Position numbers and translations under genes: made by a program. Positions 22,006 to 27,792 of a stretch of DNA of 27,792 bases are shown here, in pieces. This DNA is from JBDKUD01 sp050943315 (GTDB taxonomy: Bacteria > Bacillota > Syntrophomonadia > Syntrophomonadales > Syntrophomonadaceae), in assembly GCA_050943315.1 (NCBI GenBank), contig JBMNOY010000025.1, positions 1 through 27,792 on the forward strand, in the 5' to 3' direction. Every line of letters begins with the position of its first letter. Positions within the stretch are counted from its first letter, which is position 1. Under the pieces are notes generated by a model, which ran no database searches, was not told the origin of the DNA, and worked only from the letters and a program-made list of their open reading frames with translations.

Positions 22006-23262
22006 ATGAATAGGAAATTTGGTTTTAGTCTTGTAACGATAGTATTAGTGTTTCTAGTGTCATTTTTCGTTTTTGACAGCATTTATGGTTCTACAAAGCC
22101 TTCTGTAGACACTTCGAAAGTACATATCGACAGCACCAGGGCCACCTTAACGGGTATAATAAAAGATTCCGGAGGAAAAAGCATAAGTCAATACGGCTTC
22201 AGGTGGGGCACAAACAGGAATCTGGAGAATACGAAGACTCTGGGCGACAATATCAATGCCGGTAAAGAATTTTCAACAACGATAAGCGGGTTAAAGGCCG
22301 GCAATACATATTACTACCAGGCTTATGCCATAAACTCTAAGGGCATTACTTATGGAAAAATAGCAAGCTTTAAAATCCCCGCTAACAAAAATGCCGCCCC
22401 GGTTGTTTCGATTACCAACCCCAGGGATAGGCTTACGGTTACCAAAGGAGATACAGTGAATATTACTGCCATTGCTACCGATGACAATAAAATAAAAAAC
22501 ATGCACTTATTTGTAAACGGCTTATCCAAATTAACCGTTAAAAGTAGTTCATTAAACTATCGCCTGGATACCAGCAACTTGACCCCAGGCAACTATGTAA
22601 TAAAGGTGGCGGCCTGGGATGGTACTAAATTAGGCAGTAAAACGATGGCCTTTACGGTCCAAAATAGTACTCAAACTGATGTAGCCGCTGCAACTGAAAA
22701 ACAGACAGAAATCAAGGTGGCATATGCCGGCAGCAGACCGGTGTCACGGGGGGCAATCCCAACCAATAGCTATAAGTACCCTAAACTAAGTAAGGTCAAT
22801 GGTTCATTCGGACAATTCCGCTACCGGGATATATCTGGCGGCAGAATTGAGGTAGATCCTAATTGGATTGCACAAAATATCGTAACCATAACTTTGCCGG
22901 GCTTAAACAGACAGGTACAGGTCCATCGAAAAGCAGCCAACAGCTTTATTAAGGCTTTTACTTATATAAAAAATGGGACTGCTAATATAAATGGCAGACA
23001 GGTTTCGCTTTTAAGCCTGGTAAAAACCATGGATGGTACCTGGGTGACCAGGCACGCAAATTGGAATCCTGCTCAGGGTTTGAGTAACCATTCGTGGGGT
23101 AGTGCCATTGATATCAACGCGAGTAATCATTACCGGTATGTAAACCCTGGCAGTGAGCCATATGACCCCAATCTGATTCTTTGGGAAAAAGCATTTAAAC
23201 CGGCAGGTTTTAGCTGGGGTAATTCATATGGTGATGCCATGCATTTTGAGCTGCTATGGTAG
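22006..23262 (+). CDS. secreted Ig/FN3-like protein with C-terminal M15-type D-Ala-D-Ala carboxypeptidase domain
   Basis: This 418-residue protein has an N-terminal hydrophobic segment (about 6-24) acting as signal peptide or membrane anchor. An FN3/Ig-like domain (about 35-124; ISGLKAGNTYYYQAYAINSK) and a second Ig-like domain (about 128-222; NYVIKVAAWDGTKLGSKTM) follow. After a linker, residues about 250-418 form a VanY/M15_4 peptidase with the zinc motif NHSWGSAIDIN (H362, D369) and DAMHFEL (H413, E415). It should act outside the membrane on the peptide stems of peptidoglycan. ATG 22006 follows GGGAGG. It is not obviously in an operon; the structured RNA and terminator lie just upstream. 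Confidence 0.9.
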   Translation: MNRKFGFSLVTIVLVFLVSFFVFDSIYGSTKPSVDTSKVHIDSTRATLTGIIKDSGGKSISQYGFRWGTNRNLENTKTLGDNINAGKEFSTTISGLKAGNTYYYQAYAINSKGITYGKIASFKIPANKNAAPVVSITNPRDRLTVTKGDTVNITAIATDDNKIKNMHLFVNGLSKLTVKSSSLNYRLDTSNLTPGNYVIKVAAWDGTKLGSKTMAFTVQNSTQTDVAAATEKQTEIKVAYAGSRPVSRGAIPTNSYKYPKLSKVNGSFGQFRYRDISGGRIEVDPNWIAQNIVTITLPGLNRQVQVHRKAANSFIKAFTYIKNGTANINGRQVSLLSLVKTMDGTWVTRHANWNPAQGLSNHSWGSAIDINASNHYRYVNPGSEPYDPNLILWEKAFKPAGFSWGNSYGDAMHFELLW

Positions 23263-23329
23263 AGAAAGTTGCGGGTTTAAGCAATTAGCCCACCACTAGG
23301 TGAAATTAACTTTAAAAAATTAGTTTTAT

Positions 23330-23358
23330 TTGACATTACATTTGATTTGAATTACAAT
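23330..23358 (+). promoter_or_regulatory. consensus sigma-A promoter of the zinc-ribbon gene
   Basis: TTGACA (23330-23335), 17 nt, TACAAT (23353-23358). It lies about 75 nt before the zinc-ribbon ATG at 23434. Confidence 0.8.
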
Positions 23359-23433
23359 AATTTTGCCTTGTTCTTTTATTATCTCCTTTTTGGGGAGAAG
23401 TCCAAGAGTATCTTCAGAAGGGAGATGTATTGC

Positions 23434-23733
23434 ATGTTTGAAGATAAGTATCTAGTTTGCAAGGACTGTGGTAGCGAATTTTTGTTCTCAGCTTCAGAAC
23501 AGGAATTTTATGCTGAAAAAGGCTTTGAAAATGAACCAGGTCGGTGCCCGGGATGCAGAAAAGCACGCAAACAACAACGTAACGGCAATTCTGGTTATAG
23601 AGATGATCGCCCTATGTTTAAGACTATTTGCGCTGCCTGCGGGCAAGAGACAACAGTACCGTTCGAGCCCACCGGTGACAGACCAGTATATTGCAGAGAC
23701 TGTTTCCAGGCTAAGAGAAGCCGTAACTACTAA
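23434..23733 (+). CDS. small double zinc-ribbon protein (CxxC family)
   Basis: This 99-residue protein has four CxxC knuckles: C9/C12 with C38/C41, and C66/C69 with C87/C90, making two zinc ribbons. The first has the Firmicutes pattern DKYLVCKDCGSEFLFSASEQ followed by EFYAEKGF; the second ends PVYCRDCF. ATG 23434 is chosen by AAGGGAG (23418-23424) and by the family's usual start; an upstream in-frame extension to 23347 lies in the promoter leader and is not coding. The function is unknown; basic C-terminal residues suggest nucleic-acid or ribosome contact. It is a single-gene unit between a consensus promoter and a strong terminator, implying solid expression. Confidence 0.92.
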   Translation: MFEDKYLVCKDCGSEFLFSASEQEFYAEKGFENEPGRCPGCRKARKQQRNGNSGYRDDRPMFKTICAACGQETTVPFEPTGDRPVYCRDCFQAKRSRNY

Positions 23734-23749
23734 AAATACTTGTATTACC

Positions 23750-23784
23750 AAAGGCTTTAGTATTGATATACTAAAGCCTTTTTT
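23750..23784 (+). terminator. intrinsic terminator of the zinc-ribbon gene
   Basis: A perfect 14-bp stem (23750-23763 with 23768-23781) closes a TGAT loop and runs into six Ts (23779-23784). Confidence 0.93.
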
Positions 23785-24020
23785 CATTACCAGCCATGAC
23801 CATAACCGCCAACGAAATAATGATTACAGGTAAAAGCTGCGTAATCGTTAAATTCTACCCTCGGCACATCGCTGCTCATTTCAGGCCGTAAAAGCTGCCC
23901 ATAATGAAAGCGAAATTTCTTACTAGTTTTCTTATTCACAAATTTTATAAATAATGTAGCTTCTTGTGGGGCAAATTACCATAAACTAAATTTTTCTGCT
24001 GAGGAGGTATGATTTAGAAC

Positions 24021-26147
24021 ATGATATTTGGGTATGAACCGCTGCAAGGGGGATATGATGTTCCCATGCGCGTGGTAGGGGCCAATATTCCTTATGAATG
24101 GTTAATCTACATTTTTATGTTGATTCCTCTGGGAATATTCATCTATGGCTTTTATAAACGAACCCGGGTATGGAGACTTGCCCAGGGCGAAACCCACCGC
24201 AATAATCAGGTTAAAAGGCGTTTTTTCTCGTGGCTGGCTTATACTTTTGCTCATATACGGGTTGTACGTAAACCATTGCCTGGTTGGATGCATTTTATGT
24301 TGTTTTGGGGTTTTGTGGTTTTGTTTATCACCACCATAGCTTTTGCCAGTTGGGATAAAATTAGCTTTCCGCCTTTGACAGGGGCATATTATATTGGATT
24401 ATCCTGGTTAGCAGATGTAACCGGTTTACTGGCTCTTATCGGGGTTACTGTACTGGCTGTCATACGTTATATCCTGCGCCCGGACCGGCTCAATGATACC
24501 AAACCTCTGGATGGCTGGATACTTTTGCTTGTCGCGGTTGTTCTGGCGGGAGGATATCTTATTGAAGGTCTGCGTATTGCTGCCCAGATTAAACTGGCCG
24601 CAGGTACGGATCCAATTGCCTACGAAAGGACAGCATCACCCATAGGCTGGTATATAGCCCCGCTATTTGCAGGAATATCTTTAAATGATATCCTCGCCTG
24701 GCACCGCATCAGTTGGTGGCTGCATATGGCCATAGCCTTTCTTTTTATCGCCTTGATTCCCACCACCAAACTCTGGCACATATTTACGGGTATGATTGGT
24801 TATTATACCCGTGATTTCGAACCAAGCGCCTGCCGCATGGTAGAAAATATTGAGGAAGCGGAACGTTTTGGCACGGAGAAGCTGGAGGAGTTGAGTTGGA
24901 AGGATCTGATGGATCTTGATGCCTGCATCCGCTGTGGGCGCTGCCAGGAGAATTGCCCAGCTTACCTTACGGGAAAAACCCTCAATCCGAAAATTACCGT
25001 TATTCAAGCCATGAAAAAGCACATGGACCGCAAAGCACCTTACCTGCTTCCAGGTCATGGGCGAGACGATGAAGAGTTGGCTATGACTAGTACCGCGGAA
25101 AGGGAGGAAGTAGATCCCCGGGAAGCCAGCTTGCTATATGATGTAGTAACTCCAGATGTCCTGTGGGCTTGTACCAATTGCCGGGCCTGTGTTGAGAGCT
25201 GTCCCATGTTTATTGAACACCTGCACAAAATTACCGAAATGCGGCGTAATTTGGTGATGTGGCAGGGAGATATTCCTGGTGAGGCGCAAAGTGCTTTTAC
25301 CAACCTGGAACGCAACTATAATCCCTGGGGAGTAGGATGGGCCTCCCGGGCGGATTGGATAAACGAACGGGGAGTGCGTGAACAGGTTAATATTCTGGGA
25401 GAAGACGGACGGGATTTTGAATATCTCCTTTTCGCCGGATGTGCAGTAGCTTTTGATGATCGCTATAAACGCGCCGGTGAAGCCCTGGTTAAACTGCTAA
25501 ACCGGGCCGGCGTGAGTTTTGCCTGTCTGGGAACCGAGGAGCAATGCTGCGGTGATCCTGCCCGCCGCCTGGGCAATGAATATTTATACCAGACCCTGGC
25601 GGCTCATAACATTGAGACTTTTAACCGTTATGGAGTAAAAAAGATTATTTGTATTTGCCCGCATGGTTATAACTGTATTAAGAATGAGTATCCACAAATG
25701 GGTGGTGACTATGAAGTTTACCACTCCACAGAAATCCTGGCTCGTCTGATAGCTGAGGGCAAACTCAAGATAAATAAGAACCTAAGCCAACGTGTGAGTT
25801 ATCACGACTCCTGTTTCCTGGGCCGCCACAACGGTATTTATGATCCCCCCCGCATGGTGCTGAAGGCTGCCGGGGCGATGATCGAGGAGGTAGAAAAATC
25901 CCGGCGGTATGGATTTTGCTGTGGAGCAGGCGGAGGCCGCATGTTCCTGGAGGAAGACTCCGTTGATGGCTATAAGAGGATTAACGAGACCCGAGCCGAG
26001 CAATTGCTCCAACCTGGACCCGAGTTGATTGCCAGTAATTGCCCTTACTGTTTGACGATGCTGATTGACGGGGTGAAAGATGCAGGCAAGGATGACAGCA
26101 TTAAGGTAATGGATGTTTCGGAAATATTGTGGAATAGTGTGGAGTAG
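24021..26147 (+). CDS. membrane Fe-S oxidoreductase, likely EtfAB:(methyl)menaquinone oxidoreductase (HdrD/DUF224-like)
   Basis: This 708-residue protein joins an N-terminal membrane domain with about five helices (27-45, 87-107, 125-150, 165-185, 228-250), resembling the cytochrome b gamma subunit of nitrate reductase, to a cytoplasmic Fe-S part. Two ferredoxin-type motifs (C302-C305-C308-C312P and C384-C387-C390-C394P) bind [4Fe-4S] clusters. Two CCG domains follow (FAGCAVAF with C509-C510-G; HDSCFLG with C633-C634-G), of the kind that holds noncubane clusters in heterodisulfide reductase. Proteins of this architecture in syntrophs pass electrons from EtfAB to menaquinone during butyrate oxidation. 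It is co-directional with, but 6 kb from, etfBA; in Syntrophomonas wolfei, as I recall, the equivalent genes are adjacent. ATG 24021 follows GAGGAGGT (24001-24008). Confidence 0.9.
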   Translation: MIFGYEPLQGGYDVPMRVVGANIPYEWLIYIFMLIPLGIFIYGFYKRTRVWRLAQGETHRNNQVKRRFFSWLAYTFAHIRVVRKPLPGWMHFMLFWGFVVLFITTIAFASWDKISFPPLTGAYYIGLSWLADVTGLLALIGVTVLAVIRYILRPDRLNDTKPLDGWILLLVAVVLAGGYLIEGLRIAAQIKLAAGTDPIAYERTASPIGWYIAPLFAGISLNDILAWHRISWWLHMAIAFLFIALIPTTKLWHIFTGMIGYYTRDFEPSACRMVENIEEAERFGTEKLEELSWKDLMDLDACIRCGRCQENCPAYLTGKTLNPKITVIQAMKKHMDRKAPYLLPGHGRDDEELAMTSTAEREEVDPREASLLYDVVTPDVLWACTNCRACVESCPMFIEHLHKITEMRRNLVMWQGDIPGEAQSAFTNLERNYNPWGVGWASRADWINERGVREQVNILGEDGRDFEYLLFAGCAVAFDDRYKRAGEALVKLLNRAGVSFACLGTEEQCCGDPARRLGNEYLYQTLAAHNIETFNRYGVKKIICICPHGYNCIKNEYPQMGGDYEVYHSTEILARLIAEGKLKINKNLSQRVSYHDSCFLGRHNGIYDPPRMVLKAAGAMIEEVEKSRRYGFCCGAGGGRMFLEEDSVDGYKRINETRAEQLLQPGPELIASNCPYCLTMLIDGVKDAGKDDSIKVMDVSEILWNSVE

Positions 26148-26215
26148 TGTGAGGTGCAGGGTATAAAAATCTGCATACGATGAAATCGTAAGCATCTATA
26201 GCCTCTAATTTTAAG

Positions 26216-26260
26216 ATAAAAAGCAGAGGCACTATGCTTTAAAAATAGCTGCCTCTGCTT
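26216..26260 (-). terminator. intrinsic terminator of the spore lipoprotein gene
   Basis: AAGCAGAGGCA (26221-26231) pairs with TGCCTCTGCTT (26250-26260), with three further pairs inside. On the minus strand the stem runs into TTTTTATC. Confidence 0.85.
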
Positions 26261-26266
26261 GGTTAA

Positions 26267-26755
26267 CTATAGATTCGATTTGACGCGGGGTCTCATACGG
26301 GTGCCGATGTCTTCTAATTCATTTTTAAAACTTGATAGTGGTTTACCCTGGGCAATTCCGTCGGAGATGTTTTTAAGACGGGTTACGGTATCAATGTCCG
26401 AAGCAATACTTATAGCATAGTTGGGTTGCATTTTCTTTATCCTGTTCAGTACATTTCTTTCTACCTGGGCTGAGGTGGATTTGTCCAAGTTAGCATTCAG
26501 GTCCAAACCAATATAGATGGTTTTACCGGCTACAACGGCAGTGGCATCACGTACTCCCTTCTCAGCTTCAGCGGCGGTAACAACACGCCGGGCAACCTGC
26601 TGGGAAGAATCCGGGGCCGGTGTGGTAACCTTGGGGTTAGTGGGGCCTGGTGCAGGTTTTTCAGCCGGTTTTTGACTGGTTGCACAGCCCCCGATTAGTA
26701 ATGAAAATCCCATTATTAAAGTAATTACCAGTACTAATATTCTGGGTCGTCGCAA
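26267..26755 (-). CDS. YhcN/YlaJ family sporulation lipoprotein
   Basis: This 162-residue lipoprotein has a signal peptide (RRPRILVLVITLIMGFSLL) ending in the lipobox IGGC with Cys24, a Pro-rich linker, and the YhcN/YlaJ domain (about 65-160) with ATAVVAGKTIYIGLDL and the helix VERNVLNRIKKMQPNYAI. The start is TTG 26755: AAGGAGG (26764-26770) is 8 nt away, whereas it overlaps the GTG at 26764. Family members in Bacillus are forespore-made and affect the spore inner membrane and germination. A forespore-type promoter sequence upstream supports the same timing here and shows that the organism is probably a spore former. Confidence 0.88.
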   Translation of the reverse strand: MRRPRILVLVITLIMGFSLLIGGCATSQKPAEKPAPGPTNPKVTTPAPDSSQQVARRVVTAAEAEKGVRDATAVVAGKTIYIGLDLNANLDKSTSAQVERNVLNRIKKMQPNYAISIASDIDTVTRLKNISDGIAQGKPLSSFKNELEDIGTRMRPRVKSNL

Positions 26756-26791
26756 ATCCGACACCTCCTTAAAAAATATATGTTCGTAATA

Positions 26792-26820
26792 TAGTATCTG
26801 TTTGATTAATGGAACTATGC
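26792..26820 (-). promoter_or_regulatory. possible forespore (sigma-G/sigma-F-like) promoter
   Basis: On the minus strand GCATA (26816-26820), a 17-nt spacer and GATACTA (26792-26798) resemble the GnATR-N17/18-CATnnTA consensus with one mismatch in the -10. The predicted start is about 15-20 nt upstream of the SD of the YhcN/YlaJ gene. Confidence 0.4.
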
Positions 26821-26888
26821 GGAATATATTTTTCCTTTAGAGGTGCATGAAAATGCGGGAAAATGAGGAAAAGTTGATAAAAATAAAA

Positions 26889-27792
26889 CTAGTATAGTTC
26901 GTTGAATAATTTTTCAAAGCGCTGGTGGCTGGAAGGTTTTTCGGCATACATCATATTATCGGCATGGCGAAAAACTTCTTCCATTTTTACGGTTGCCGAA
27001 TCCCTTAAAGCCATACCAATGGAAAGACTTATCGGAAAGGCCAGGTTGGATTGGTTGTTGTGCTCAACAATTGCTTGCCGCAGACAGCTGGCAGCAGCAG
27101 CTAACTCCTCTTTAGAACAGTTTTCAATTAACACCGCGAACTCATCGCCACCTATTCGGGATACTACCTGCTGCTTATGTACATCGAAGCAACTGGTTAA
27201 AACCTGGGCACAATGTTTGAGTAATTGGTCTCCAGCATCATGACCCAGTTTATCGTTAACGATTTTCAGCCCGTCAACATCGCAGACCAGCAAGCCCACG
27301 GACACATAAGCTTCATTGTTCAAACGTTGCATTTCTTTTTCAAAAAAGAAGCGGTTGAACAAACCAGTAAGACTATCATGTAAGCTTATATATTTCAAGG
27401 TGTCCTCGGCCTCTTTACGGCGTGTAATGTCGGTATCAATGCCGTCAATACGGGCTATTACCCCATGGGCATCGCGGGCGAAGTGAGCTCTGCGGTGCAG
27501 CCAACGTTTCTCACCGCTGGGCAGGGGGAGACAGAATTCGGCCTCAAACCAGCCTCTTTCCAATAAAGTGGCGAAATTATCCAGCAACACGTCACGACTA
27601 GTCTGCATTAATACATAATCGCCGCGCATATCATTGTAGATCTGCTCTAATGAATATCCATAAAGATTTTCAGCGGCCGGATTAATGTAAATTAATTCGA
27701 AGGTATCTGGGGTTACTGACCAGATTACATCCTGCACGGAGTTCAGGATGCTATCCAGTTGGGCTTGTCTTTCCAGAAAAGCTTCTTCTGTT
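26889..27792 (-). CDS. PAS-GGDEF diguanylate cyclase (5' end beyond the window)
   Basis: At least 300 residues are visible; the frame stays open to the right edge, so the true start is outside. The visible N-terminal part is a helical linker (AFLERQAQLDSILNSVQD) leading into a PAS domain (VIWSVTPDTFELIYINPAAE), a PAC segment (ARIDGIDTDITRRKEAED) and a GGDEF domain (LKYISLHDSLTGLFNRFFFE; active site SRIGGDEFAVL). An intact GGDEF and the metal-binding DVDGLKIVNDKLGHDAGD predict synthesis of c-di-GMP. The allosteric RxxD inhibitory site expected just before GGDEF reads HKQQ, so product inhibition is probably missing. It follows the spore lipoprotein gene's leader on the same strand but is a separate unit. 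Confidence 0.92.
   Translation of the reverse strand, partial: TEEAFLERQAQLDSILNSVQDVIWSVTPDTFELIYINPAAENLYGYSLEQIYNDMRGDYVLMQTSRDVLLDNFATLLERGWFEAEFCLPLPSGEKRWLHRRAHFARDAHGVIARIDGIDTDITRRKEAEDTLKYISLHDSLTGLFNRFFFEKEMQRLNNEAYVSVGLLVCDVDGLKIVNDKLGHDAGDQLLKHCAQVLTSCFDVHKQQVVSRIGGDEFAVLIENCSKEELAAAASCLRQAIVEHNNQSNLAFPISLSIGMALRDSATVKMEEVFRHADNMMYAEKPSSHQRFEKLFNELY

Noticed and set aside
23468..23833. Second open frame overlapping the zinc-ribbon gene
   Set aside because: It runs through the terminator hairpin and is a frame shadow; the real frame carries four CxxC motifs and a correct SD.

Overview
The window looks like chromosomal DNA from a spore-forming, low-to-mid-GC member of the Clostridia that lives by fatty-acid or organic-acid oxidation, of the Syntrophomonas/Peptococcaceae type. 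The evidence is an acyl-CoA dehydrogenase-EtfB-EtfA operon, a membrane Fe-S oxidoreductase of the kind that links ETF to menaquinone, a butyryl-CoA:acetate-type CoA-transferase, a YhcN/YlaJ spore lipoprotein, a CxxC zinc-ribbon protein typical of Firmicutes, and frequent GTG/TTG starts behind strong Shine-Dalgarno (SD) sites. There is no rRNA, phage, insertion sequence, CRISPR array or plasmid signature. The genus is inferred, not shown.

Layout. 1-2.7 kb (+): a lipoprotein with two rhodanese domains, a YtrA-type GntR regulator and a YitT-family membrane protein. 2.7-4.8 kb (-): a dCache chemoreceptor. 4.8-5.9 kb: a 19-unit heptamer array just upstream of the promoter of a LUD-domain protein. 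6.0-7.4 kb (-): CoA-transferase. 7.5-10.9 kb (-): a four-gene unit of ECF sigma factor, zinc-finger anti-sigma/sensor, ABC ATPase and ABC permease; the sigma gene appears to start with CTG. 11.0-14.2 kb: a YycJ/WalJ-like metallohydrolase (+) converging on a coupled pair (-) of metallo-beta-lactamase-fold hydrolase and GAF-HD-GYP protein. 14.4-18.0 kb (+): a MarR regulator, then a near-consensus promoter with a perfect palindrome over its -10 box, then acyl-CoA dehydrogenase, etfB and etfA, closed by a strong terminator. 18.1-20.4 kb: a three-repeat peptidoglycan-binding protein (-), a protein with a PD-(D/E)XK-like core and a small orphan protein (+). 20.6-23.8 kb (+): a DUF4013 membrane protein, tRNA-Pro(CGG), a rod-shaped structured RNA resembling 6S RNA, a secreted M15-type peptidase and a zinc-ribbon protein. 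24.0-26.1 kb (+): the Fe-S oxidoreductase. 26.2-27.8 kb (-): a spore lipoprotein and a PAS-GGDEF diguanylate cyclase that runs off the right edge.

How the genes work together. The dehydrogenase oxidises an acyl-CoA to an enoyl-CoA and passes electrons to EtfAB. The Fe-S/cytochrome b-like membrane protein 6 kb downstream is the likely acceptor that feeds the quinone pool. The CoA-transferase could activate or release the short-chain acid. The MarR protein and the palindrome at the operon promoter are the obvious candidate for lipid- or acyl-CoA-responsive control. Separately, the sigma/anti-sigma/ABC unit reads as an envelope-stress or antimicrobial-peptide response.

The observations most worth following are the CTG start of the sigma factor, the structured RNA at 21.6-21.8 kb, the MarR/palindrome/beta-oxidation arrangement, the HD-GYP protein with a large insertion and an altered GYP motif, the heptamer array beside a promoter, and the PD-(D/E)XK-like orphan protein.
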